From contig WNNJ02001737.1 of NCBI GenBank assembly GCA_012934845.2, positions 43,310-107,309 on the forward strand: a DNA stretch of 64,000 nucleotides, in the 5' to 3' direction. The stretch comes from Pomphorhynchus laevis (taxonomy: Eukaryota > Acanthocephala > Palaeacanthocephala > Echinorhynchida > Pomphorhynchidae). Positions 1-12,522 of the stretch are shown here, one piece after another. Position 1 is the stretch's first letter, and each line of letters begins with the position of its first letter. The notes under the pieces are model-generated. The model had not been told where the DNA came from, ran no database searches, and was given only the letters and a program-made list of their open reading frames with translations. The position numbers and the translations under genes are program-made.

Positions 1-2320
1 AACAAGAAGTTAACAGGAGAGTGCTAAATTAGATTTATTCATTTTCTCCCAGATATAAAAAACAAGGTTCATTAATTAATTTGTATCTTCTCTAATGATG
101 CATTAATATTGTTATTTAGCGAAACAAATTAAATAAGTGATCGATAATATTCATTACAGAGCTATAATCGAGTATCATAAGAGAAGCTTGTTTACAATCA
201 ACAGAAGATTTTACACAGTAAATATATCAGATTTCTAATTTACTTAATACAAGGCTATTATTATAATATGAAATGCAAAAGCATTATTTGCATAAAGAAC
301 GCAAAATCAATTTGTAATAATTCGCAATATTTTTATATACAGGCAATCAACAGAGTATATATCCGAAAAGTAAACCATCCTTAGAATATAATTTATTTTA
401 CGCGGCAAATGTGGACGTGGTCACTTCAGGTCCACAAATAGGTGCGAAAGGAAGAGGAGCGAATGTTAAAGAGAGGCAGTTCCATGCTAGTGTTCCAGGA
501 ACACGGTGTGCGCGAAAGCAGTTGTTAGTGCAATAATTAGGAATGACTAAGATACCTGTGTGATCGGATCGTAGAGTTAGATAAGATATGTGGACATATT
601 CTTAGAAAGGAAGTTTAAGATACCATAGTAAGTCGGATGCACATATACGAAAAACAAGAAATAGTAAAATAATGGTCACGCGTCGAGAAATGCTAGACCA
701 ATTGAAAATCAATAGATGACAAGAAATATGATCAAAGCTTTGTAAGCTTCGTAATACGATACAAGAGGATGTGTGGATAACGTGTTAAAGAGGGCATAAT
801 AAGGTTTCGAGTGAGTTTGCTAGTAGCCTGAGACAATGGTTCAGTTACGAACAGAGAAACGAGGAAAGATGTTGTCTGCATATGTGCGGATTAATTATTT
901 TATGAATACGTCGAAGGTCACGGAGAAGAAAAGAGCAAGAGCGAACCTTTTTGGGAACAAAGGGTACAAGAGATTTGATTTAGCATTATTATGTTTTGTT
1001 TATTTTATAATTATATTAGATTAATAATTATAATTATATTAGATTTATAATTATATTTAAATTTCGTCGAGGTTAGGCTACCAATTGGTGAGTCTTTCTG
1101 ATGCATAAAGTTCTTTGAAATTCATTTCTCAATTCATATACTTCGCTATGCTACTTTCCCAGAGATAATCGTTCTTGTGAAATTTCAGGTATATTCTGTG
1201 CGCGTATATAGCAACAGATCAGGTTCATTTATATCCATATCCATTTTTTACGGGTTCGTTTATTTTTATCAGGCTCATTTAGATCCATTTTTTAACAAAC
1301 GCATCATGTGTGTCTCTTCAAAATGCTCATCGACTGCAGTAATTGCTATTGTAAAAATAAACACTTGCTTGATATGCCATGAATTATACAATTACTTGAT
1401 ATGCCAGAAACAGCTGAATTTCCTAAATGTCGCCTTATTTAAAGAAAATACAAAACTCTTAAATACAGTATTGTTCACTTCTCCCCATTCCACAACTGGA
1501 GATTACCTAAATCCCCAAAGAAAGCTTTAGTATAGAGATTATCTTTACATGGATTTCATAAAAAAGCTTTCGACAATAAACCCCTGCCATGAACAATGTT
1601 GTAACTATTGTATTTATTTATTTCCGTGAAGAATCGTGCTCACCTCTGGTTCATGCCTTAACTTGGGGGTGTTTCTGTAAATAGAGTTTATCCGAGATTG
1701 ATCAAATTAACTTCAGACTTTTAAGAATGCAGCTGTAAACAAACCTTTTAAACAAGTTTATGCATCCTAATATTTTAACATTAGCTCATTATTTTATTTT
1801 ATCATGTAAATCAACTTTTTGTAATTCATTCCTGAGTCGAAAGACAGTGATATATTAATAACTATCAGTTTCTAATTTTTGGAATATACTATACCTTCCT
1901 GGAATATCGTTCAAGCAAACGTTCTGGAATACCGTTCAAATAAACGGTATTTCTGAAATAGACGGTGTTGATTGTGAATAGATATAAAGTAGTTTTATCC
2001 TATTATATAAAGAAATTATCTTCTCACTTTTCGAATATATTTTTAACTTTGCTTTCGATTTAATTATTTTAATACTTTACATTTAATTCTTTTATATTTA
2101 GATAAATTTATATTATATTACTAATATATATTATTAATATATAATTATTATAATATAATATAATAATTATGATTATATAAAAATATAATATTCAATAATC
2201 AGGTGGGTGAAAAATATATAATTATAATATAATATATACAGATATAATTATTATAATATATGATTACTATATTATTTCAATAATTTATATTGAAATTCAA
2301 TTTTTAAATAAAATGTTCAA
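1..2320. other. AT-rich non-coding stretch
   Basis: No gene is supported here. Two short open stretches (836-1024 and 1177-1530, both +) have no recognisable motif and composition like the surrounding DNA. From about 2,090 to 2,290 the DNA is almost pure A/T and rich in short imperfect TATA-type repeats. Confidence 0.6.
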
Positions 2321-2431
2321 AATGTTCAAAACTCCGCAATGGCCGATTCCATGCCCGTGCTGAGAAAGGAGGGTTGATGATAAGCTTTGGGACATACCAG
2401 TCGTAAAACACCCCGTCGCATCAAATCATGA

Positions 2432-2836
2432 ATGTTCAAAAATACTTCAACAGGGCTACGGCGTCCCCGGGAAGCGACGCGCTCAGGTGCGGACCGACCT
2501 GACTTACAAATCACTGAGGGTCCCTGCAGTAAAAGCGGCTGTGGGGGGAACCGAGTAAGCCCAAAAACGAAAACATCAAATTCCCATGTGGCAACACTCA
2601 ACGTCGGATCGTTGAGTGGACGATCTATTGAAATCGCCGAAGCTCTGGAACGACGATGCATCGACGTATGTGCAATACAGGAAACTCGTTGGTCGGGTAC
2701 AAATAAAAAAACATTGGTCATGGTTTTAAGTGCATTTATTACGGCACACCAAGGACGAAGTGCGGTGTCGGTATTATCGTCTCTGCTCGTTTCCAAGATA
2801 GGATTGCAGAAGCTGATCGGTACGACTACCGGTTGA
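2432..2836 (+). pseudogene. RTE endonuclease, N-terminal fragment
   Basis: This 134-codon ATG frame holds the first APE-endonuclease motifs: VATLNVGSLSG near residue 52 and IDVCAIQETRWSG near residue 76. The QE pair contains the metal-binding glutamate of the family. The frame is lost soon after residue 90, and the endonuclease continues in another frame from about 2,982. The N-terminal 50 residues are low in motif content and may be translated leader. It is part of the decayed RTE element, not a host gene. Confidence 0.75.
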
Positions 2837-2981
2837 TGAAGATCGCCATCGCCTATGATAAAGTGTTGATAAACAACACTTTTTCAGCGCATACGCACCA
2901 CAAACTGGATGTAATGAGACAATTAAAAACACTTTTTGGGCACTGATAGATGAAAAGACCGCGGAAATATAGTGGGGTGAC

Positions 2982-3554
2982 ATGATCGTTATTGCTGGGG
3001 ACTTGAACGGACATGTCGGCAGCACAAATGAAGGATACGTGTGTAATGGAGGAAAAGGCTTCGGACGACGAAACAATGATGGCGATCGGATCCTTGATTA
3101 CGCTAATGCACATGATTTGGTCATTTGCAATACAAGGTTCCAAAAGCGAATATCTCATATCATCACCTTCTACAGTGCTCAAAGTTACACGCAAATCGAC
3201 TATATCCAAGTTCGGCGATGTGACTTGAAGTTAGTAACCGATACAAAATCGATACCATATGAGACGATTACCATACAGCAAAGACCTGGTGTCACCACGT
3301 TGGGTATCGCCCGCATACAACTTACACCTATACCATCGATAAAGGAGACTTGGCAAGGAGTAAAAGCGTTAATAACGCAAACAAGTAGAGAGATTATCTT
3401 CACTACAAAGCCCGGCAGACGACGTATAGACAGGACAACGTGGATGTGGACTGAAGATGTCAAAACAAAAGTCCGACCAAAGAAACGTCGTTACCATGAT
3501 TTTCTTGCAAGCAAAATCTCAGGAAATTGGCTTAAATATAATGATGTCAAATGA
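2982..3554 (+). pseudogene. RTE endonuclease, C-terminal fragment
   Basis: This open stretch continues the endonuclease. AGDLNGHVG (residues 5-13) holds the conserved GDxN motif, LVICNTRF follows, and QIDYIQVRR lies near residue 72. An RTE endonuclease normally ends with a motif containing SDH, which I do not find intact. The downstream part (TWMWTEDVKTKVRPKKRRYHDF) matches the linker that precedes the reverse transcriptase in RTE proteins. The frame is lost at 3,554. Confidence 0.75.
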
Positions 3555-4600
3555 GAAGCGAAGAAGGCAGTAGCGATAACAAGGGCTAAGAAGTTTGAAG
3601 AGTTCTACAAGAAACTCGACACTCGTGAAGGTGAGCGCGAAATATATATTGCTAGAAAAATACACCAGAGGACACAAGACGCTGAAAACTTTTACGAAAT
3701 CAATGACGATAACGGTGTTTTACTGCGTAAAAAGCATAAAGTTCTGGTTAGATGGCGTGATCATTTTATGAAAATTTCAAACGAAGAGTTCGAAAATTTA
3801 CCGATTCCATATGTACCGCCTGTAAAAGGACCTGTTCTGCTCACAACAGCCATTGAAGTCGAGAACACGCTGTAACAAATGTAGTGCGGAGAAGCGACCG
3901 GATCTGACGACCTGGCTGGCGAACTTTGTAAGTCCAAAAGTTGAAATCCTACAGGATGGCTAGCGCAATTATTTAATCAAATAGTCATGGACATACAAGC
4001 ATCAGCCGATTGGACTTGCAGCATAACAATACCCATTTCGAAACAAAAAAGAAACCCAGATGACTGCGCAAACTACAGTCCAATCCGTCTACTCTCGTAC
4101 ACCATGAAAATATTCGAACACATAATCAATGCAAGGATTTGAAGCATCATGGATTGGATATAAATCAATGCGGTTTCGTCAAAGGTGGCGGTACTATTGA
4201 CGTTATTCATGCAGTACGGCTTATTCTTGAGAAACACCGTGAATAACAAAAAGCCATTCACTTTGTTTTTCTTGATCTCGAGAAGGCTTTCGATCGTGTC
4301 CCACACGAGGTTATCTGGTATGCGTGGAGATGCCACAAACTTTCGAATGAGCTTTTTGAATGGGTCAGGCTGTTATATAAAAGACCGACTAGTCGTGTGT
4401 GCACTGTAATTGGATGCTCAAAAGATTTCCCGATCACTGTAGGGGTCCATAAGGGATCGGCACTTTCACCAGTCCTATTCATTTTCGTTATAAACACGGT
4501 GACACACGACCTGATCAGACAGATACCTTGACTTGCTATACGCGGACGACGTTATGATAGCGTTCGTTGACAAAAACGGCCTTCAGAACCAGGTTAAGGC

Positions 4601-5311
4601 ATGGAGTACCGGCTCAAACAGTTTGGCCTACGCCTCAACGTCCGAAAAACCGAATATCTAACGACGGACACCAATGATGAACTTACGATCAAAATCAAGG
4701 AGCCAGACCTCATTCGGACGTCAACATTCAGATACCTTAGATCCACCATTACAGCATACGGTGATCTTAATTCAGAGGTTTCTACTCGAATAAACGCATC
4801 ATGGGTGAAGTGGCGGTCAGTAACCGGTGTCTTGTGTGATCCTAAGATTAAAGATCGCATGAAATCAAAAGTGAACAGAAAAGTAGTCAAATCCGTCACG
4901 ATCCATGGCGCCGAATACTGGCCAATGACCAAATATGCAGAGCGTCGATTCGTAACGATGAAGGCCAAGATGTTGAGGTGGACTGCCGGAGTTACACGTA
5001 TAGATCATATTCAGAACAATGATCTAAGGGCAAAATTTTGTGTAGCGTCGATATGCTACAAGTTACGCGAAATTCGATTGCGGTGGTACGGTCACATTGT
5101 TCGCGCTGATAAAGACACATTGGCAAGGATGGTGTTCGACCTCAAAGTGGAAGGACAGTGCCCGAGAGGAAGACTAAAGCAGCGTTGGATCGATACCATA
5201 TGCCGTGATTTAGCGGACGTCGGTCTTAAACCGAGAGACGTTGCAGATCGCATGAAGTGGAAAAGGTATTCAAAAGTAATGAAGCCCGCTACTATACGGG
5301 ACAAACACTGA
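4601..5311 (+). pseudogene. RTE reverse transcriptase thumb and C-terminus
   Basis: A 236-codon frame from an ATG inside the reverse transcriptase. It holds the region after the catalytic YxDD box (LKQFGLRLNVRKTEYL, FRYLRSTI, INASWVKWRS) and the C-terminal domain (MLRWTAGVTR, RWYGHIVRAD, RWIDTICRDLADVGLKP). The catalytic box itself lies upstream in a damaged frame near 4,535-4,560. The reading frame ends at the normal C-terminal position, so this is the best-kept part of the element. Confidence 0.85.
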
Positions 5312-5585
5312 AGAAAAAGAAGAATAACAAATATAAAAGTTCAAAATGTAAGTCCAATGGGTGGGGTAAAGACGTTTACATCTTCCACTTAAGGAACATA
5401 TGGTATGCTGCAATCATTTACCCGGCAACCCGACATCGAGGAGAATCTTAGATTTTCTGAACCGGAGCGAAATCCTCATATGTGTAGCATGGCCAAGCGT
5501 AAAGCCAATATACCGCTTTAATCTGCATAGACATTCAACATTAGTTCGATGTTTCTGTTTAACTGATTGTAATCGGGATATCTGT

Positions 5586-6420
5586 TTATATGCTTAATGG
5601 ACCAAGACCATCCCAAACTGAAAAATGGGGAACGAATGAACTTTTCTTCACATCGACTATTCTTTCTTCGTATTTCGATCTTTTGCGATTTTCATTACAC
5701 TCAAATGCTGACGCTACTGATGTGGAGTACGATGCGACAAAGCTGTTGAATACGGCGAAATCGAAATACGTCCGATCGAATCGATCTACATTTAATTTAT
5801 TGCACACAAAATCGATCCTCGCTTCTCTTTCACGAGTGGTTCTCAGATTTTCGAACATCAAAGTTTCGCTAATATTCTGCAAATGCAGTTTTATTACTAC
5901 GTGATTGGTCACTTTTCTCAGTTCGCCAGTTACAACGCCACTTATTGTGTTATGGCAAACAATATGCAGTGCCCCACGCTTACACAACAATAAATGTGAT
6001 AAAGAAGGACTAGAGTTGTACACAATTTGATGACAAGCCTTCTGGATTCCAACCATATCTGGTCGTAATACTGTCACCAAATTCGTTTAGAGTTAGCCGA
6101 TATATTTCACGAATGTGTGGAAGGGCACTGAGCCACGTTGAAGCACCCAATGCAGTTGAGAATAAATATATACGCTGCAATGACTCGGAAAAGTTTGATT
6201 TGACTACATATATTCGATTGTTGAACTCTTCTGGCCGCTATATTGTCACCAAATTCGTTTAGAGTTAGCCGATAACTTTCATGAATGTGTGGAAGGGCAC
6301 TGAGCCACGATGAAGCACTCAAAGCAGTTGAGAATAAGTATGCACGTTGCAATGACTCAGAAAAGTTTGATTTAACTTCATATATCCTATTGTTGAACTC
6401 TTCCATCATTGATTGAACTA
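5586..6420 (-). pseudogene. Decayed mobile-element C-terminal domain
   Basis: Two minus-strand open stretches (6,409-6,107 and 6,080-5,586) resemble a domain I know from many cnidarian and arthropod mobile-element proteins. The expected order is a 'LP..(x)L...F.D' block, a 'HN..' block, then 'V..HLQ', 'ARxD', 'FFDxRVFN' and 'YE.RI..V...SF'. Here I see SWLSALPHIHESYRLTLNEFGD, CHNTISGVV, VTNHVVIKLHLQNIS, EREARIDFV, TYFDFAVFNSFV and KYEERIVDVKKSSF, in that order. The pattern looks nuclease-like, but I cannot assign the element class. Stops and frame changes show it is dead. A 172-bp segment containing the LP block is duplicated in tandem (about 6,073-6,410). Confidence 0.5.
6073..6412 (-). repeat. 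172-bp tandem duplication inside decayed ORF
   Basis: Two copies of about 172 bp lie head to tail. Both begin near 'gtcaccaaattcgtttag' (6,073 and 6,245) and run through 'gaactcttc'. They differ at many scattered positions, so the duplication is old. Each codes for the same block on the minus strand (SNFSESLQRAYLF, SALPHIHESYR). Confidence 0.8.
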
Positions 6421-9400
6421 TCTGCTTCGCAATGAAATCCTGTAACTGCCGAAGAGTATGAATTACACATTCTTAAAGATGCCGCGTATTCTAATTTACA
6501 GATGAAGGTTGGATCCATGACACCGATTTTTCAATTTTCGTTGTGTCAGCGTGGCTAAAAACTCGTCTACAATAACCTCCTTTGGTCGAAACAATTGCTG
6601 TTCATTTCAATCAACTGTCCTTAAAAATTGGAACCATTTCCATTGAAGTGAATGAAAAAGCCCAGCAAAAGCAACATGAGAATCGATTTTGCAAATCTTT
6701 ACAAGTCAGTGAAACATTAATGACCATATCGCTATACGTTTCCCAATGGTATTTTCCATGAAATTCTCTGTACCAATTGCCGATCCTAGTATATCGATAC
6801 CGTCATGTTTCACTTGAATATTTCTTAATCCCTCAATGATTTCTGTCCTTGATTGTGTTTGCAGGGTTCGCAAAATTACCATATTTTTAATCATATTATA
6901 ATTGTATAATATTATATTCAATAATTAGATAAGTGATATAATTTTGTTGCAAACATATTCTACTAGCAAACATATTGTTAATTTATTTTATTTAACTAAT
7001 ACAATTTACGTGGGTAACCTTTTAAATTTTAAATTCTTCTTAAAAAGTCTATCAATTCAAAATGCATTCAGATGACATTAATAGATCGTAATATTTGTAT
7101 TCAAAAATATTAGCAACATTTATTAGCAATTTAAATAAGAAAACTAAATTACATTATTAATAACATTGCTCACCTTTAATTCCTTATATTATATATTATA
7201 ATAAAATATTATATAAATAAACTTTAAAATTACACAAAATCCACGTATCGCCACTTTTATATTTAATTATTATCCACATTTCTTTACATGGTTCTACTTA
7301 AAATGTTATGATTTCTCGCAAATATGTATTACCATAAATTAATATCATTAGACTCGAATCTCTTATAATTTAATTTTGAAATAAATATTACAAAAATCTA
7401 AAAAAAACAGAAAATTACCTTTAGCGACTTTTATTTTACCAACAAAACTTTTCTATTTTTATTTTAATTATAAATTGGCCTACAACGAAATATTTTTACG
7501 CTGAAAAAACATTGAAAAATAAAAATGTGTAGCGTAAGTATATAAAGTGACGTAATGATATTATGACACCGAATTTTTTGAAAATATACAGCGGATTTTT
7601 TAATGCTAACTAGAAATATTTGAATGCGGTTTTTGATGTGTAAAACACATTTTTGTCCAAATTTTCCTAAAAAATGCAATTATTATTTCAGCTTTTTAAT
7701 TTTTTCCAATATAATGCAAATCGTATAATCTCTATTCTGTGTAAATGCAAAAAATTTAAAGGCATTTGCATGAAAATGTAAATGAAAAGTTTCCATAAAT
7801 TATTAAAAATGGAAAAATTAAAAGTTTTCCTTTACTTTATGATTAATGCACTTTAGTGCCACCGAATGAGTAGGGAGAGGACTAACAAGAAAGATGAATA
7901 TTATTTTGAAAACATTATGTGCTTCATACAAAAAAATGCAAGCTAAAAATATTTTTTTGTCATTAATATCAGATAATCGTTTGTTAACATGGAAATTACA
8001 ATTAAATTTAACTGCGAACAAAGAGAATAATCGTTTATAAATGATTGAATAGTCCATAAACTGATTTCAGCTGAAAATAGTATTAATAACTTAAAAAAGT
8101 AACATACTCCTCAACTAAATTAAACATTCTATAAAATAAATACATATTTATAATATGTAATATTTTCATATTATAATAATATATTATAAATATATAATGA
8201 ATATAAATAATGAATATAAATATATTATAAATATATAATTAAAAGTGTATTAACTTCTAATAGTTTAATATTGCATTTCATTATAGAAATAAATAAATTT
8301 AATGGATTGATGGACAATCTGATATTCAGCAATGATATTGGAACGAAGATATTTACTGTCGATATTTTATAATTAATTTTCATATATTTTTTAATTTAAT
8401 TGTAAATTATATATAAAAATATAATTAATAAATGCACATGAATATGACACGATTCGTTTTTAATCTACATTGCTAATGCATTCATCGTCGAAAAGCTTTT
8501 AAAAATTACTTATTATAAAGTAATTATTTTATATTAATTACTTTATAATAAAGTAATTAATATAATTAATTTATAGTATTTTTTATTATTTTTTATTTTT
8601 TTTAATTTGGTTTCTAATGATGTTACCTGAAGTTATAGAGAAATATTAAAATTAAAAGTTGTTTTTCGATCCTGCTCTAAAAATTCAATAAAGAAAAATT
8701 GATCATCAAAATCAAATATTTACAGTTTTAAAAATATAAACTAAACATTAAAATCGAATCGTTCATCGTCGAAAAGTTTTAAAAATATAAATTAAACAGT
8801 AAAAAAGATAAAAAGTTTAAAAAGTTCACGTTGCCAGAGATAAACAAGATTAAAAATAAATGAGAATCAAAAAATCAAAGAATAATGCTTTTATTAGCTT
8901 GTATCATTTATTCAAACAAGCATTTATTTTGACTTACTTTAATTATCTAATTAATGCAATGTTAAATTGAATAACGAGGAATTGAAAATGCCGAAATTAT
9001 GCAAACGAATCGTAAAATTTCCTTTATTAATATAAAATTAGCCTTAGGTAACCAATTAGCAAAATTAATCAAATTTGATTAATCAAAATTAATCACAATT
9101 AATCTTTCGCTTTAATCAAATGTGAAAGTTATCTTTAAAACGACATTTTTTCAGAATTGTACTGATCGCATTTTTATCATAACAGATTAATCACGAAACC
9201 AGGATTCAAGGTCCAAATAAGGATCACTACCTTAGATAACTAGATTCATCATCAGTACACAAATTTGCATACTTGCAGAACTCGAAATCTTAGGTTCAAA
9301 TTGAAAGTGGCACTAGCGATGCTCACAGATAATTTTGAACTGCGATACGATAATTGCTTTTTTTGTCTTGAAGTGCGAGTGTTGAACAGAATAATTAAGC

Positions 9401-9787
9401 CGTCAGTGCACGCCATTCATTCAGTTATCTGACGCTCCGGTCAATACATCTGGTAACACTTGGTAAAACTGCCCAAAGAAAATTATATATTTTTAAGGAA
9501 CCAAAATAAACAAACCATTTTTGTATGCAAATAGTATTTAATCTTAAAAGTTGTGAATTTATAACTAAATTGAGCAACTTATAAGTTAAATATTTAAATT
9601 GAGGAGTAGTGCAAGACAAAAATATATAAGAATCTGCAACTAGTTTAGATTATACTAGCTCAATTTCACTACTGACCGGTGAGTTCAGAAGTAATTCAAG
9701 TCGTTTACTCGATGTATGGGAATGAACAAAAATAATTAAGTAGTTACTTCTAATCTCAAGTGATGATACCATATTGTGTGATTTTTT
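6421..9787. other. AT-rich stretch without recognisable genes
   Basis: I see no coding region with known motifs. The short minus-strand open stretches (6,706-6,921; 7,464-7,679; 7,818-8,057; 9,425-9,619) lack family signatures. The DNA is very A/T-rich, with local near-palindromes such as the TAATTACTTTATAATAAAGTAATTA type around 8,515-8,570. Confidence 0.5.
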
Positions 9788-9930
9788 TAGTAATCATATA
9801 AGCTCGACGCGAAAGAATGACGAATGCTAGTTTTCTGCATCCAGCAGTGGGAGGGAACTGGCACTGATGAATCATAGTGATGACGAAACGGCATTCGTCA
9901 TTCTTTCGCGTCGGGCTTATATGATTACTA
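9788..9930. repeat. Foldback element with hammerhead-like core in its loop
   Basis: Two 40-bp arms (9,788-9,827 and 9,891-9,930) are inverted copies with one mismatch. The 63-base loop holds, on the + strand, CTGATGA (9,864-9,870) and GAAA (9,885-9,888). A 4-bp stem (TCAT/ATGA) lies between them. After GAAA, CG...CG can form a tiny stem before GTC (9,897-9,899). These are the parts of a hammerhead ribozyme core, but stem I does not pair well and there is an A/C mismatch at the base of stem II. It is probably a degenerate ribozyme in a non-autonomous foldback element. Confidence 0.55.
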
Positions 9931-11165
9931 CTAAATAAATAGTAATATAACATTTATGTGAAATGAAAATATAACATTTATTATTGTTTAATGAAAATAT
10001 AAAATTCGTATGTAAATCATTATAAATGAATAATTATAGAGAAAATCAGCGAATGTATCCCTTTAAAATATCAAATTAAAATTTATGGTAAGTTATATAA
10101 TAACGAATCATAAATTAATTCAACTCAGCGATAATTGAATCTTAATGTAAACAAGGGTAAGATGAGATTGTCATATCGTAAGATGATAAGATATGTGATC
10201 GTGTCGATCGAATATTTGTGAGCAGCATTACTCACAAAGGTGGGATGCATAATGTGTCTGATGGGCAAAAACAAATGATTGGTAGGAAATAAACTAAATA
10301 AATAATTATGTTTGCTATTTGTATGTAAATTAATAACTTGGCTGATATAAATTAGTAAAATATATACTGCATTAAGTCATTGCCATATATTGTGAGTCCA
10401 ATTTAAAGTTTAATAATGCGGCGAACTTCATTGTTAGATGATGATGTAATAAAAAGCTGATCGTAACTTACATTTTGAATAAATGTGAGCTAAAAGCTAC
10501 GATTCTTTGAATATTCTGTAATAATCCCGATTAAAACCGTATCCATAAAAGCTCTTGATTGTTTGATTCATTTAAAAAAATAGTTCAAACAACCAAAGTA
10601 TTGAAAATTTAATATAAATTTAATTTAAAATTTGTATTTTAATTTATTTTTAATTTGTTACATTACAATGTCAAAATGACCTAATTTAAATGCTTAATAG
10701 ACTTTGATATTGTGTTTGTAGGCGTTAAACAATAAATATATAATTCAACTTCTAGAAAAGCTTACGACGAAATACCAAATATGCTAGATTACAAACAATA
10801 AAGCAACTAAATGACTATTTATAAAGTCAAGTCCATCGATAATTATTATATATCAGTTTCGTACAATCCTTGAAATTGCTTGATTAGAAATTAGAGAAAA
10901 TTTCTCTAATTAGAGAAATTAATCTCTTGATTAGAGACCACAATGAAGTAACGTCTACTTTGCAAAATACAAATAATATAAGAGTATTATTTGGGGCCGA
11001 AACACGACAATATCTTATGCCCGATAACAATTAACTTTTATTTAAAATTTCAATGTTATATTTTAACTTGATATATTATCCATAATATATTTATAATTTA
11101 AATAATGTTTGTAATTAAAAGTAATCAGCGGAAAATTCTTATGGATGGATAATAATCCATCGTAT

Positions 11166-11236
11166 TCTAATATCGTATTCTTATAGAATACGATATTAGA
11201 ATCTAATATCGTATTCTTATAGAATACGATATTAGA
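11166..11236. repeat. Two tandem 35-nt inverted repeats
   Basis: Two identical 35-nt hairpins lie head to tail (11,166-11,200 and 11,202-11,236), each with 15-bp perfect arms (TCTAATATCGTATTC) around the loop TTATA. Extended cruciform or alternative long-stem pairing between the units is possible. Confidence 0.85.
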
Positions 11237-12483
11237 TGATCACATTTCACCTGAAGAAATACGTCATTAGCACATGTTTGGCCCACTGCTATTTTATGTA
11301 GAGGAGTTAGGGGCCGAAACCTGATAGCATAGCAGTTCCTCCTGATGACCTCTAATTCTTATTCTGATACAACGTCTGTTATTTATTAGTCAATTCATAA
11401 AAATGACTTTTTAAATTTCAATTTTTTATTTTAACTTGATATAAATTGTAAAAAATCTTAAAACAATTATTTATTTTAATATATAATTATTAAATTTTGA
11501 TTTAGCATTATTATTTTTCTTTCAATTTTATAATTATATTAAATATGTAACTCAGTTAGCTTATTTGACTATGTATTTATTGTTTTATGCAAAGTTCTAC
11601 TTTGCGTAAACAACATTCTATTAAGCTCAATTTCTAAATGCTCAAAGTAAAGAGGAATTCGTTTTTCATTAAACCCTTACATTAATGGACTTGTTTAATA
11701 TTAAACCAGTCTTGTAATATTATATTACTTGATATTGTTTGAATATCTTAATAACATTAATTAAAATATTTATTATAATTTTTAATAGATTATTAAATTT
11801 ATTATTTATTAAATGGATAACATTATAATTATTAATATTAATTTTAATTATTAATTAACTATATAATTCTGGAAGTGTAAGCCTTCAAAGAAACTTGCAT
11901 AATGATGCGTTTGTAACATACAAACGCAACTTCACGTTCAGTTTCACGGAAATATTACGTTTAATAATTTATTTAAATTATTAAATAATATTTAATAATT
12001 TAAATTATATTTCATGATTTGTGACAATTATAAAAAATAAATTAAATTATGATCTTCGTTTCCATATGCGAACCCAATTAAATATTTATCTTACAAGTTT
12101 GATAAACTTTGTAATTGAAAGTAAGAACATCAACCGAAAACATAATGTTTGATGTTAATCCCTTTTTCTCTCTCGATTAAAAAGAAGAAGGTGAAGATCA
12201 AAAAGGAGAAGCTTTAAGATAAAACGAAAACACAAGTATTAGCTTATATTTAAATAGTCATAACTGAAAAACAGTCCATATACGTGGTTTCCTTTATTGT
12301 TTATTTTTATTTTTATTGAGCTCTGGTAGGACTTGGCCTGATTTGAGAAGTGATAAAAAATTTTAATACTCATATTTTTGAAAAAAAAATTATTTATTTT
12401 TAACATTATGTGAATTTTAATTTTTTAATTTTTTAACAGCATGTATTTTAAAATATAGTTTTACTTTTAACTGAATTCTTCCG

Positions 12484-12522
12484 CGTAGCTGAAGAATTCA
12501 TGAGTAGAATTCTTCAGCTACG
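12484..12522. repeat. Perfect 16-bp hairpin
   Basis: CGTAGCTGAAGAATTC (12,484-12,499) and its exact complement (12,507-12,522) flank a 7-base loop. It lacks a run of Ts and lies in non-coding DNA, so I do not call it a terminator. It may be a remnant of a foldback element. Confidence 0.75.

Larger units (their letters stand above)
2360..5330 (+). mobile_element. RTE-clade LINE, decayed
   Basis: A non-LTR retrotransposon coding for an APE-type endonuclease followed by a reverse transcriptase. Endonuclease motifs are seen in order: VATLNVGSLSG and QETRWSG (about 2,580-2,700), then AGDLNGHVG (about 2,995) and QIDYI (about 3,195). Reverse transcriptase motifs follow: GFVKG (about 4,175), FLDLEKAFDRVPHE (about 4,268), GVHKGSALSP (about 4,443). 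The C-terminal part ends with a block typical of RTE proteins, RWIDTICRDLADVGLKP (about 5,185-5,235). The coding frame shifts several times and carries stops, and the YADD region is damaged, so it cannot be active. The 3' end is short and A/G-rich (about 5,291-5,330), as expected for RTE. Clade assignment is from motif order and tail type. Confidence 0.85.

Noticed and set aside
836-1530. Short open frames at the left end as possible genes
   Set aside because: No motif, no splice context and base make-up like the non-coding surroundings.
9241-9260. CTGATGATG on the minus strand as a hammerhead core
   Set aside because: No GAAA and no stem are found within a reasonable distance on that strand.
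12484-12522. Hairpin as a transcription terminator
   Set aside because: No adjacent gene and no T-run; eukaryotic context.
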